From Membranipora membranacea (taxonomy: Eukaryota; Bryozoa; Gymnolaemata; Cheilostomatida; Membraniporidae): 60,000 bases of DNA. The position numbers and the translations under genes were made by a program. A model generated the notes under the pieces. The model did no database searches. It had not been told where the DNA came from and saw only the letters and a list, made by a program, of their open reading frames with translations. Positions within the stretch are counted from its first letter, which is position 1; every line of letters begins with the position of its first letter. Positions 13,251-25,320 of the stretch are shown piece after piece. The stretch is taken from NCBI GenBank assembly GCA_914767715.1, contig OU612069.1, positions 7,008,001 to 7,068,000 on the forward strand, given 5' to 3'.

Positions 13251-13378
13251 TAGATGGGTAATTGATCAATCTGAAACTTTCTCCTATTAATAGAATGCAT
13301 TGCTCAATTGTGTTTGCTCCATCGACTGACAAGCAGTATTACATGGTATTTTAACATTCTGTTATTTATCCACCACAG

Positions 13379-13519
13379 CATCTGCAAACTGCCAAGACTG
13401 GAGTTGTTGAATGTTAGTAACAATTATGGCCTACAGACATTACCTGCAGGATTGGGGGAAATTCCATCATTGAAGAGTATATATTTGAATGACTGTTCCT
13501 TGACCAGCCTTCCAGACAG
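13379..13519 (+). CDS. LRR exon 1 of the Roco-caspase gene (two leucine-rich repeats)
   Basis: The 141-bp exon has a strong acceptor (CACCACAG before 13,379) and a consensus donor (GTGAGT from 13,520). It enters and leaves in phase 2 and encodes 47 residues. These form two LRRs of the LxxLxL..N..L..LP type, including GLQTLPAGLG and SLTSLPD. The last two bases (AG) plus the first C of the next LRR exon, or of the 33,434 exon, make a serine, giving the regular LRR junction LTSLPDS. LRRs usually bind ligands or partner domains. The exon sits in an 11.4-kb intron landscape full of repeats, flanked on both sides by antisense LINE pieces. Use in mRNA is inferred, not shown. Confidence 0.8.
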
Positions 13520-13544
13520 GTGAGTCAGATGCTTGCAACTGTAG

Positions 13545-13810
13545 TATATCAGACTTTTTGTACAATTAGTTTGTTCCCTCTGAGTATGGTGATTTCTCTT
13601 AAATTTTGCTATGACTGGGTTAAGTTTTGTTTAATCTCATTGACATGTGATTTAAAACTCATATTTTTATCTAAAATTACTCCAAAATATTTAAATTTGT
13701 CAGAATGTTTGAGGACAACATGCCCTTAGAAATTAGTTAGAGAAAATCAACTCAAAGTCAAAATAGGAGACTGTCATAACATTTGTCTTTGATGCATAGA
13801 GTATCAATGC
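13545..13810 (-). mobile_element. LINE reverse-transcriptase fragment (thumb region)
   Basis: The reverse complement contains KFKYFGVILDKNMSFKSHV, a textbook match to the KxLGVxLDxxLSFxxHI block of CR1/Jockey/L2-like RTs. A KTNVM-type block lies upstream, where KTK-type motifs occur. A stop and frame breaks show decay. The family block is clear; the clade is not. Confidence 0.75.
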
Positions 13811-13819
13811 ATCACAATT

Positions 13820-15720
13820 ATACCAGTCCGAAGCTAAGGCTAGTGAATATTCCACATTTTTCATGGATGGAGTGCAATTTCACTATGGATTGATAAATTG
13901 AAACATATCGCATAAAATGCATTACTAAAAAAAAGTTCAATTAAGCATTTATATTTACATATTAAGTCTATATTTTTAGTCGGCAATTATAGATTGAGTT
14001 TCACTTTGAATCACGCAACTTGCATCACTAGAAATACCTATTAATATCTGAAACAAATATGTGAGTCAGATACTTGCAGCAGTTACCTTTGAGTAAGCAA
14101 GATGCGCTTCCCTACAGCGGCGCTAACAGAGGTCAGGACAACATTGATCTGACCCCATTACGCCAACTTTCCTTTGAGGACAACTTCAAATTGGGAACTC
14201 CGGTTTTAAGTGCAAATAATTTAGTTAATGCATCATCAATTCAATTAGGCGCAAGGAAAATGAAAGCACATACATATGCAATTATATTTTGTTTCGAGAT
14301 TAGCAATTTAACAATATTGGCAATATTTATCATGCACACAATTCAAAATTGGTCATCTATTAAGTTTCATTGATCGACTCTGAATTGGAGCTCTCATGTA
14401 GAGAGAAAAGACATAACTGGACATTCTAAAATTTACATTGCCTTCTCTTTGTGTCATTTTTATACATCTAGTATTCAAATATCTCGACAGTAGCACAACT
14501 TGCCCTCCTTATACAGGATTGCTAGACAGGCTGCAGTATTTTCTTCTCGAATGAGTATGTCAAGAGAAAATCAGTGATTGACCAAATCAAAGACCTGTTT
14601 CTAAAAGACTGCTTCAATATTATTGTGATTTGGTTCGATTGATGTTGCATTGGAAATATATGAAACTTAAATCAATGATTGCAAAAAGAAGTGAGTTTCA
14701 CAAAATGTGGGCTAGATATGAAGGATATTTTTGTTGCCCCTCTGTTTCTATAAAAAATGGAGGCAATTAATGGTATACCCAACACATACCTCTTTCCCAG
14801 GTGGCTCGCTAGATTGATCAGTCCAAAAACGCTTTGCTGCCAATGTAATTTCATTTAGAGCTAGTGGGAGGAAGTCATTGAGCTGGAAAAAAAATTGGCC
14901 ATTCAATTTGGTCTAACCGTCCAGCTAAAACTATCAGTCCATTAAAACAAATTTTCCATCTGCCTATGCCTTTTCAGTACAGGTTGTCCCGTTAAATGTG
15001 TCCAACAGATGGGCAAAAGACACATTAACACGGGGTGACAGTTTGGAATCCCATCAGCCGCACACCTCTGGTGGGTGTTTAAAAAAAATCAATGATTTGC
15101 CATTGTATCAATGCACAGTCAGATATGAGGCTATACTTTCTTAATTTGTGTAACTGAAGCAGTTTATATCTCGAAAGTATATACCGCAAACAAAAAGGGA
15201 AATTAATTATTATCACAGTCGTTAACACCTGATTAGTTTTGTTGATTGTCGGACACGCTGGCAGGCTGGCTCAAAGTCTATGTATCTGAAAATAATTTCA
15301 TTTAAAATGTAACAATTGGCTCATATTAAGAATGAATATCCTACAAATTCATAATAATAATAAATAATTATGGGCAGCACAGATTGAGTTCAAACTACTA
15401 TCTGTATCACAAGTCTACACTCACGTATTGCCAAATTAGGAATTCTGTTCTTACAAATTCAAACGCTCTTATCATGCTGTTGAAAATTGTACTTATTCTT
15501 GTCATGCAGGCTTAAATAAGCAAATGACACAGTTTCTACCGGATAGTTGTGCAGTACTTAAATAACCATAATTTTATCACAATAATATGTTTTTTGATAT
15601 TAATTCTTGAAAATATTTGTGATGGCGTTCACTCCACATCTCCCACTTGAAAATCCTGTATTGATAAAAACAACTAAGTGAATCTATAACTTGGTAATCA
15701 TAATAATAACAATTACTTTG
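13820..15720. repeat. Array block theta, copy 1
   Basis: Matches 25,320-27,195 at an offset of about 11,497 and, more diverged or rearranged, 17,360-18,520 and 20,470-21,560. It includes a 99-codon open stretch at 14,074-14,373. That frame is preserved at 25,571-25,789 but broken at 20,740-20,940, so I regard it as repeat sequence and not a gene. Confidence 0.8.
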
Positions 15721-16199
15721 GCAAGAAATATTCTTGGACTGAAAATCTCATTTCACCTAAATAGCAATACAACCCAGGTATGAATCAGGCCAGCAGTCAT
15801 CAAATCAGGAGAGTTTTGGGAAGGCATTCACAGCCTTGAACTGTTGTTAATTAGTGCAAGAAAGGTTTGTGCTGCTCTGTATGGCCATGTAGACCAGCTT
15901 GATAAATATTGCTTGATCTGCCAAACGAGTTTAGGAACATCAATAACTTGATTATTGGGCAAATGACTCCATTCATCGTCATCACTTTCTGGTAAAGAGT
16001 AAGATAAACTGAGATTTGCAATACCATTTAGTCATCTCAAGTTCAAAAGTACGATGCCTAGGGTGTATTTCCCGTAGCAATTACTAAAATGTAGCCGACT
16101 ACTATCAAGTATGATCACTTTTTTTACTGAAATAGAGTTATTTGACATCCTTAAGAAAATCTGAAACGGGCACAACTTCTAAGATTGCTAAAATTATAA
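15721..16199. other. Array spacer, no gene seen
   Basis: Contains a short stretch related to 10,600-10,700 and one at 16,010-16,110 related to 32,630-32,720. No splice-flanked open segment was noticed. Confidence 0.5.
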
Positions 16200-17360
16200 T
16201 CATAAATAAATCTAAATCATTTAAAATGTTGCTTATTGTGATAATCAGGGTTGCTTAGGCTTCCTAATCAGGAGGGATTTTCAGCTTCCAGATGTGATCC
16301 TGTCATCGATGACTATCCTGTGCAGCGCAGCGCAGTGGAACACCAAATAAACTTTTTTGGGTTAAAGAGATGAAGCTTTCTGGGTTTGACAGAGGCGCTG
16401 TAAGTCCCCCCCTCCCCTATAACTGGGCCTTACAAATTAATTAATTTACTGGTCTTGGACGCGTGTTTTAGGTAAAACTTGATTGGAAAATTATCAAACG
16501 AGTAAAACAATCAAAAATTAATGGGGCGGGCATGAGCTGTAACAACAAAAGCGATAACTGAAAAAAAAAGAATAACTGCTCATTTTACATTACAGTTGTC
16601 GGCCAAGATGAGGTCATGCCTGAAAAAAACAAGTCGAGTTGAATTTGTATTGAATTTGTCGGGATAGCAGCTGTAGTGACATTAGGTATCAGTTGGCCCT
16701 GTTGCAAGTAATGAACTATCAATGTAGTACTCAGTTAGTCTTTGGCTTACCCTCACTGCAAAGTGATCTTGTAAACTTTCGCATTAAAAAACTTCACATG
16801 CGAATTTCTTGATACCATGTTAATTCTGTTTTCATTCTATTAATATTTCACGAAGCCAAATAAAACATTTATTAATAAGGATTAATTTAAAAGTACCTGT
16901 TGAGGTAAGAAATTGGCACAATCTTGTAAACCAAGGGGATAAATTTCATACAATCAACCTTAAATCCACAATATAGCACTCTATTCAGCTGCCTGTATAT
17001 CAATGATTATTTGATCTAAGAAACACCACTGCATTTTGTGATGATACAACTATCAAGCTCTAGCTGTCTCTGTACAAGTGAAAGTCACAGATTAGTAGGA
17101 TCAATCATTTATGAGAGCATTCGCTTATTTTCAGTAATCATTCGGCTGATACAGTAGGCTTCTGTATACACAGTCATATTTTGAGTATATTCAGTATTGT
17201 TTGGTGTTACTTATAATGCATTGCTGGTCGCTGGACAGAAACATTGGGATTGGGACACAGACTGATTGAGCACCCATTTTGTAATAGATTTATTGCCTTT
17301 CAGTGTTTTTATTAAATCCCAGTGGCCGTGGTATTCCCCTGACAACAGGGATAAATTTGA
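16200..17360. repeat. Repeat alpha copy 2 followed by repeat beta copy 3
   Basis: 16,200-16,480 matches 7,741-8,060 and 32,620-33,135. 16,635-17,360 matches 8,225-8,900, and its last 170 bp match 380-570. No coding potential. Confidence 0.75.
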
Positions 17361-18520
17361 CTAACTGTCTTTTGAGAAGAACCTAAAATTGGGAAGTCTG
17401 ATTTTGATTTAATATTTAACTTCCTTTTGCTTATATATATTTTTTTTCGGAAACTCTACAAATATCTATCATGCACACAATTCAATTAAGTTTGATTAAT
17501 CAATCCTGAATTGGAGCTCTCATTTAATTAGAAAAGACAAGACTGGCTATTTTCCAAGTAAGAATGCCCCCTCCTTTTGTCATTTTAATTCAGTTTCACA
17601 ACTCGCTCTCCTGAAACAGGATTGCTAGACATGCTGCAGTAGTTTGTTCTCGAATTAGTCTGTCAAGAGAAAATAGTGTTTGGTCAGATTGGTTTCTAAA
17701 AGTCTGTTTCGATATATTGTGACTTAATTCGATGAGCGTCACATTGGCAAGATCTTGGCTTAGATCAATAATGGCAAAAGGAAGTGAGCATCACCAAATA
17801 TGGGCTAGAGATTGAGGGATGTTTACACTGATCAGTCTTATGACATAATAATGGGAGTACCTTCTGTTATTGTCACTTATTCCTCTCTTAGACTAAATAA
17901 GTGTAACACAAGAAGTATGTCTAAGTGCCGTGTAGTAAATGTGAAAATGCTTGCTTCCTTTGATTGGATATTTAATTCCAAGCTAGAACATGAACAAGTC
18001 ATTGCATGCATGCTCATGTAGGTCTATTTAGGTCCGCTCAAATAAGGGTCAGTAATACAGGTGGTGTTTTAAAGTATTTAGTCATTACAGTCATAATACA
18101 AGAGCAATCTTGCTATTTAGAGCACTTGACTGCTCCAAATTTGTGTAAATTCTACACGAGCTATAACATCTGTTCCTTTGGATGAAGACTTTTGACTGGC
18201 ACATACAATCTCTTAATTTAAGCTGTTCTCAGCATAATGTCAACTAGGTAACATGCTAGCAACAATGTAATTTCACTAGGGGCCAGTCGGTAAAGGCTTC
18301 TGATCATGCTGAAGAAGTTGGGCATTCCGTTTTGACTATGCGCCTATGCCTGTCCAGCATAATTGGTCTGTCCATTAAAACAAGTTGCCCTTCCGTCTAC
18401 ACCAGTACAGGTTGTCCTCCCCCCCCAACTGTGTCCGCATGGACATAAGCTGACGGTCGGGTATCCTGTCAGCCACTTACCTGGTGGTGGGTGCTTAAAA
18501 ATAAAAATCAACACCGACTA
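17361..18520. repeat. Array block theta, diverged copy
   Basis: 17,390-17,820 parallels 14,170-14,720, and 18,270-18,520 parallels 14,830-15,090 and 21,290-21,530. More diverged than the 11.5-kb pair. Contains a C-run near 18,420. No gene. Confidence 0.65.
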
Positions 18521-18524
18521 ACCG

Positions 18525-20465
18525 ACTTCACATTTTTGAAATCGACCATGACACCTTGTCGACATTCAATTATCCACACTCGCTCTACTCAACAAAACCA
18601 TGGTCCATGCTTCTAAAAAAGTTATACAATATTGCGATCACTTCACTCTTGGCTAGCTGGGTAAACCTTCTTCCGGGAGTTATTGCGCTCGGGGGAGAGG
18701 TGTTTATGCTTTACCATCCTCACTTCATATGTTTCTATATTCCGAAACATGGTTTGTGTATGGCTTTTTCAGTGGATACTGTTCAACGATAGCATTTTCA
18801 AAATACACCCAAATATTTTTAGCTTAAATTTTACACGAATGTCATCCCAATATTTTTATTATTGAAAAATACTAATGTAATTATGCTGGATGAGTATAGG
18901 ATTATGACAATTGTGTGTCTGGAGGGCTCACCCCTAATAACACACATAATATTCTTTGTGAAATATTCTGCTGCATTTTCAGTGAGCTGGTATCTGTATG
19001 GTCAACCTTGGTGTATTTATCACCATTTATGAATTGCAGTCTAGAAATAACCATTGACAGCATTCCTGTTACGGTTGAATTTGTACATTTTTTCAAAATC
19101 GTGCCCTAGGACTGTATCTATACTGCAACAAGATAATAATGTTGTTACTTTTGAGGATTCGGTTAGCCAAACAGGTGGGCTGCCTCAATGTAAAACAAAT
19201 CTGAGATGGCCTCCAAACAAAATTTGAAGCAGTTCTTCACGCAGTGCATTGAAACGATCCAAGTACAATTGAGACCTAAGATGGATGAAGATATTGTTTT
19301 CTCAGAGTAAATTTTCTAATCCCTCAAGAAAATCTTAATTGTAACCAACCAGTCTCTGTCTTTCATTACAGGGAAAGAATTTGTTACTTTTGTGCCTTGT
19401 TTATCTTTACCAAAGGATTTATAGGAATATCAAAACCTGAGGATAACCTTTGTGTCTCAAGACTTGTTGCTTCTTATGATATTTATGTATTATGGCATTA
19501 TTACTTCAGATTGAGATTGAAGGTTGATTTAAATCAGATGTCTTGTCACAAGCCACATCCTGAAGCATAGGCTGCAAAATTTGTTGCCTTAGTGGCCAGG
19601 CCGCAATATCTGCGCCAGGGGTGCCTACCAAAGCCCAGTGCTAGATAATTTGTAATTCCTGCTCAGTCAAAACATATTTTCCAACCAGTATTCCAAGCCC
19701 GAAACCCCAGTTCTGATACAAAAATTGGCCCATATTGAGTGTGTCCCGTTTTTTATACCAATTTTATTGCATCTTAAATATGATATAATATTTTGTTGAA
19801 TCAATAGGCTCTAGTGGCTGGCTACTCATATATTTACATTTTTGCAATCGACCATGACACCTTGTCGAAATTGAATTATCCACACTCTCTTTACTCAACA
19901 ACACTATGGTCCATGCTTCTAAAAAGTTATACAAGGTTGCGATCACTTCACTCTTGGCTAGCCGGGTAAACCCTGGGAGTTATTGCACAATCAAGAAGAG
20001 GGCGCCCAGGGACTGCATCTATACTGCAACAAGTTATAATGTTGTTTGTTTTGAGGATTCGGTTAGCCAAACCGGTGGGTTGCCTCAATAAACAAGAAAT
20101 CTGAGATGGCCTCTAAACAAAATTGGAAGCAATTCTCCAAGCAGTGCATTAAAACGATCCAAGTACAATTGAGACCTAAGCTGGATGAAGATATCAGTTA
20201 GAGCCATTGCAGACATTGTTTTCTCAGAGTAAATGTTCTAATCCCTCAAGAAAATCTTAATTATAAACAACCAGTTGTATTGCAGTCACTGTCTTTCATT
20301 ACAGGGAAAGAATTTGTTACTGTTGTGCCTTGTTAATCTTTTCCAGAAGATTTAAAGGCAATGTAATATTAGAATATAAAAACCTGAGGATAATCTTTGT
20401 GTCTCAAGACTTGTTGCTTCTTATGATATTCATGTATTAAGGCATTATTTCATCTGATTAAAATT
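18525..20465. repeat. Local tandem duplication (about 1.3 kb and 0.9 kb offsets)
   Basis: 18,525-18,690 recurs at 19,828-19,990, and 19,105-19,500 recurs at 20,005-20,465. In the second copy the two segments are adjacent, so the 410 bp between them in copy 1 is absent there. No gene was recognised. Overlapping short frames on both strands near 18,900-19,110 look like chance. Confidence 0.75.
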
Positions 20466-20469
20466 GAAG

Positions 20470-21560
20470 GTTGATTTCAGATTCCAGTCAGAAGCTAAAG
20501 CTAGTGAATATTCCACATTTTTATGGATGGAGTGAAATGTCACTATGGATTGATAAATTGAATCGCATAACATACATCACTAGAAAACAAGTTTGATTAA
20601 GCATTTATATTTACATATTAAGTCTATATTTTTAGTCAGCAATTATAGATTGAGTTTCACATCTGAATCACGCAACTTGCATCACTAGAAATACCTATTA
20701 ATATCTGAAACAAACATGTGAGTCAGATGCTTGCAACAGTAGTACCTTTGAGTAAGCAAGATGCGCTTCCCTACAGCGGCGCTAAAAGAGGTCAAGACAA
20801 CTTTTGTCTGACCCCATTACACTAACTTTCCATTGAGGAAAACTTAAAATTGGGAACTCCGGTTTGAAGTGCAAATAATTTAGTTGGTGCATCATCAATT
20901 TAATTAGGCGCAAGGAAAATGAAAGCACATACATATGCAATTATATTACGATTTGATATTAACAATTTAACAATTTTAGCAATATTTATCATGCCCACAA
21001 TTCAGAATTGATCATCTACATTAAGTTTCATTGATCGATTCTGAATTGGAGCTCTCATGTAAAGAGAAAAGACATAACTGGACATTTTCTAATTACCTTT
21101 TCTTTTTGTCTTTTTTATGTTCATATAGTTCTAACTTAGGTCTGTTCCGATAAGGTTCAATAATACAGGTGGTATACTATGTAATTTTTTGTTGCCCCTC
21201 TGTTTCTATAAAAAATGTAACCAATTCATGGTATACCCAACACATACCTCTCTCCCAGGTGGCTTGTTAAATTGATCAGCCCAAAATTGCTTTGATGCCA
21301 ATGTAACTTAATTTAGAGCAAGTGGGAGGAGGTCATTGAGCGGAAAAAAAATTGGCTATTCAATTTGGTCGATCCGTCCAGCTTAAACTGGTCGGTCCAT
21401 TAAAACAAGTTGCCCTTCCGTCTATACCGGTCCAGTACAGGTTGTCCCCCAACTGTGTCCGCATGGACACAGGCTGACGGTCGGGTATCCTGTCAGCCAC
21501 TTACCTGGTGGTGAGTGCTTAAAATTTAAATTCAACAACGACTAAATGTATCAACACAGC
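20470..21560. repeat. Array block theta, internally deleted copy
   Basis: 20,485-21,130 matches 13,823-14,470, and 21,200-21,540 matches 14,730-15,090 and 18,360-18,520. About 250 bp present in copy 1 is missing. No gene. Confidence 0.7.
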
Positions 21561-21714
21561 TTGATTTTTTCATTGACCCATTGAACTGCCAGATGTGCCG
21601 CTATACTTTCTCAATTTCATGAGCTAAAGCAGTTTCTCTCTCAAAAGTATTACAAAAAACAAAAGGATAAAATAATTAATCTCACATGACACAAAGCCAA
21701 AACGACTACTGTTG

Positions 21715-24330
21715 TTACCACCTTATCGGTTTTGTTGTTTGTCAGACATGGTTTCAGACAGGCTCATAGTCCAAGTTATTGAAAAAAATTAAATTTAATA
21801 TATACCAATTTGCTACATATATACGATGAATACCTTAACAAATTCATGTTTTGGCAGCACTGATCAAGTTCACACCACTATCTGTTTCGCAAGTTTACAC
21901 CAACATATCGCTAAATTAGGAATTATTTTCTTACAAATTGAATTGCTGAAATTGTGCTGTAAAAATTGATTTTAGTCCTGTAATGCAGGCTTAAATAGGC
22001 AAAGACACATCTTCTAACCGAAAGCCCTACTATTGGTCAAAATATTCTAATAACTATATCACAATGATATGCTTTTCTATATCAGAATACTTTTGTTGAC
22101 TTCCATCCGACATCTCCCACTTGAAGATTCCGTATTGTTCTTATGAAATGAAGTAATTAAATCCAGAGTTAGGTAATTATAATAATAACACTTACTTTAT
22201 TGAAAAATATTCCGAGATTGAAAATCTCAACAGGCCTACTTGAGTGTTCGGCAAATGACTTAATTAGAGCATCCCCTACTGGTAAAGATTAAGAGTACAC
22301 CTACACTTATTTGCAGAAGATTTGTATGTGAGAGTGATAACAAAATATCTAGCAGCATGGCTTTTTGTCCCCCAACTGAATTATTATAAATTATCACGGT
22401 TAAGTTTAGAAGAAAATATTACAAATTTGTGTATCGTGACACTCTAAAGCTGTGACCACTTTTATAAAGAAGATATAGGCTGTATATTTTAGAGTAAATA
22501 CTAGATTATTTCTCCTACTACACTACATATAGCTGAAGTGAGGCACTCAATTGAGGGCAACGCAACGTCATTGGAAGGTGTAGTAAGCAATTATATTATC
22601 ATTTACTTACTGTCAACAATTCAGGTTGCATGTCCATAAATAACTCAATCAAAACGATCCGATATCTAGTTTCAAAATTACTTTACAAACAGCAGCATCT
22701 TGTTATCAACTTGATCTTATTTCTGCTATTCGATGACTTATATGTTACCCTCTTTATCTCCCTCTACAATTTTATGCAGAAACCATCAGAAAATGATTGA
22801 CAGTTATTGTCCACACTTGGTGGTTTAATCACTATTCAATCAATGAAATGAATGCAAGAAATGATGAATTTCATTAAACATGATGGAACGTTGGCAAACA
22901 ATTATCTTTTATTAACCAGATGAATCAATTAAAATGCACTTCTACAAATGCTAAAAGCGTCAAATTTTTCTTGTGACCTCGCTGTGACGTTATCAATAGA
23001 TGAATCATTTAGGGTCACTCTATCATATCTTCCCTTCATTTAATGCAGCATTTCTTAAAATTTATTCTTAGTTTTCTCATAAAAACTTTGGATTCAAGCT
23101 GACATGCTACATCTATCCTCTATTGAAAAGAATCAGGCACAGCATATAAAGGATTCTTTTGTTTACCAAAGGTTGAAACAATGAAAATCATTGAATTGAA
23201 TAGAGGCCTCACACTCAGCACAATACAGTGATACAATATTAATATCATATTTTGTTGGTAATATGAAAATGGAACCCGTATTTAATTGTGAAAGCAGAAT
23301 ATAAAGAGTACCTAGGTATGATAGAAGAACCAGTGATTTTAGAAACCTCCAACATGACAGAGAAAAATTGGGATTCTAAAACATGGTCTAGCAGATTGAT
23401 TCATTACTTTACCTAAGTCATTTCAGTACAGGGGGGTTAATCTGATCACAATACACTCTAAATTTTTTTAATACCTATAAGATAACTAGTCAAGTCTTAT
23501 GAGCTTGCCTCTTTTAACTTCAGGCCACCAAGTTTCAGCATCTCGCCCAGATCATAACCTTACAGCAAATTTACACATCAAACAACACTATTAGCACTGA
23601 TTATAGAATCCAGATCTCGCAAATCACTGTCACAGAGTAGCAAATTCAAGCTGCATCCAAGCATTGTATCTCAACCATCTTACATTGCTCAGGGGCACAA
23701 ACAGGAATTCCACTGCGTTGTGTTGTAATATTTCAAAACTTCTAGACTCTAGTGTTTTGTGAGCAAACAGCTTTAGGCACACAAAAATAAAGCCATCGGC
23801 CAGCCACAGCAGACTATATTTTTTGATTTTGATGATTCAGAGTGTTGTTGATATGCTGAAAAGATATGCAATACCAAATTCCAGAGTTCTGGCAACTGAT
23901 CGCCATTTTTAATTTAATTATTTTATGCCATAGGTATATCAGTATTGTTGGAATTTGGAACAACCAACCTATGGATATCTTCTAACTTTGTAATATATAA
24001 TCTTGAAACCTATGACAAGTAATATGAATCAACAGGGATACAACCTTAATTAAAACAATACTCACATAATTACTTATATATATTCCATATTCATGCTGGT
24101 AGTATTAATAAGTCAAGGGAATATGGTCCATAACCCGGGTACCAAGGATTTTTTTTAAAAGAATAAATAATGAAAGTGTGTTTGAACTACTAGGAAAACC
24201 AAAACATAAAAATAAAGAGATTACAGCTGAAATTTTTAGAAGAAGACAAATAAAAATACAAGTATTATGAGGTAGAAAAGTTTAATAATTCTGCACAATA
24301 AAGGTGGCTAATGGAGCTAAGTTGAATAAT
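21715..24330. repeat. Start of the second copy of the 11.5-kb-offset duplication
   Basis: Follows 10,235-12,835 in order with about 11.49 kb offset and small indels. It lacks the LINE fragment seen at 10,040-10,235, which marks the left edge of the strong match. No gene. Confidence 0.85.
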
Positions 24331-24334
24331 TTGA

Positions 24335-24750
24335 GATCAGGGCACAGCTTAATGGTCAGAGGCAAGTCATTAAATAATTTGGCACCAAATTTCACTAGTG
24401 AGACCAATTCAAGTCAGTTTGAAAACGGTTAAAAGGTATAAATAATGGTACCGCTTGATGATGAAATTGATATGCTTTTTCCTTGTCTAAATTTAAGATA
24501 ATTTAGATTAATGATGTTTAAACATCTGCTGTCGACTCTTAGGACGCTTTTGGATATATTAAGTAGAGCAATAAGGTTATATTCAATCTTTGGTTTTATT
24601 TACCTTGTGTACACGACTGCAGCTAAGGTTTCATTCAAAAACTTACGTTTTCTCTCAAAGTTTACTATGATTGGGTTAGGTTTCATTTAATCTCTTTGTA
24701 ATGGGATTTAAAATTCATACATTTATCTATATCTGATTGTTTCAACTTAC
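24335..24750 (-). mobile_element. LINE reverse-transcriptase C-terminal fragment, copy 2
   Basis: Paralogue of 12,840-13,250 with the same antisense orientation and the same position just 5' of an LRR exon. Degenerate. Confidence 0.55.
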
Positions 24751-24875
24751 ATGGTTAATTGATCAATCTGAAACTTCCTCCTATTAACAGAATGCGGTGT
24801 TCAATTGTGTTTGCTCCATCAACTGACAAGCAGTATTGAATGGTATTTTAACATTCTGTTATTTATCCACCACAG

Positions 24876-25016
24876 CATCTGCAAACTGCCGAGACTGGAG
24901 TTGATAAATGTTAAATACAATGAAGGCCTACAGACGTTACCTGCAGGATTGGGGGAAATACAATCATTGAAGCATATAAATGCAGGTCACTGCGGCTTGA
25001 CCAGCCTTCCAGACAG
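24876..25016 (+). CDS. LRR exon 2 of the Roco-caspase gene (two leucine-rich repeats)
   Basis: Duplicate of the 13,379 exon, with identical length (141 bp), phase (2 in, 2 out), acceptor and GTGAGT donor. It encodes two LRRs, keeping GLQTLPAGLG and LTSLPD. By eye there are 23 nucleotide differences from exon 1 (about 84% identity) and 11 amino-acid changes against only 4 silent ones. The flanking introns differ at roughly 5% of positions. Changes cluster at exposed LRR positions, for example S/K, N/Y, Y/E in the first repeat and S/H, Y/N, N/G, D/H in the second. Joined to exon 1 and to the 33,434 exon it gives an unbroken LRR series. Inclusion in mRNA is inferred from phase and motif continuity. 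Confidence 0.82.
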
Positions 25017-25039
25017 GTGAGTCAGATGCTTGCAACTGT

Positions 25040-25320
25040 AGTATATCAGACTTTTTGTACAATTAGTTTGTTCCCTCTGAGTATGGTGATTTCTCCTAAA
25101 GTTTGCTATGACTGGGTTAGGTTTTGTTTAATTTCATTGACATGTGATTTAAAACTCATATTTTTATCTAAAATTACTGCAAAATGTTAAAATTTGTCAG
25201 AATGTTTGAGGACAACATGCCCTGAAAAATTAGTTAGAGAAAATCAACTCAAAGTCAAAATAGGAGACTGTCATAACATTTGTCTTTGATGCATCGAGTA
25301 TCAATGCATCACAATTATAC
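25040..25320 (-). mobile_element. LINE reverse-transcriptase thumb fragment, copy 2
   Basis: Paralogue of 13,545-13,810. The reverse complement again shows the FKSHV block and a decayed LGVxLD-like segment. It lies directly 3' of the LRR exon. Confidence 0.7.

Noticed and set aside
14074-14373. 99-codon frame with a second copy at 25,571-25,789, as a duplicated gene or exon
   Set aside because: It belongs to a repeat block present at least four times, the copy at 20,740 is broken, no splice-site logic or protein family fits, and the frame at 25,571 ends earlier.
18902-19109. Overlapping open frames on both strands
   Set aside because: Short, motif-free, and inside a locally duplicated non-coding segment; chance is the simplest explanation.
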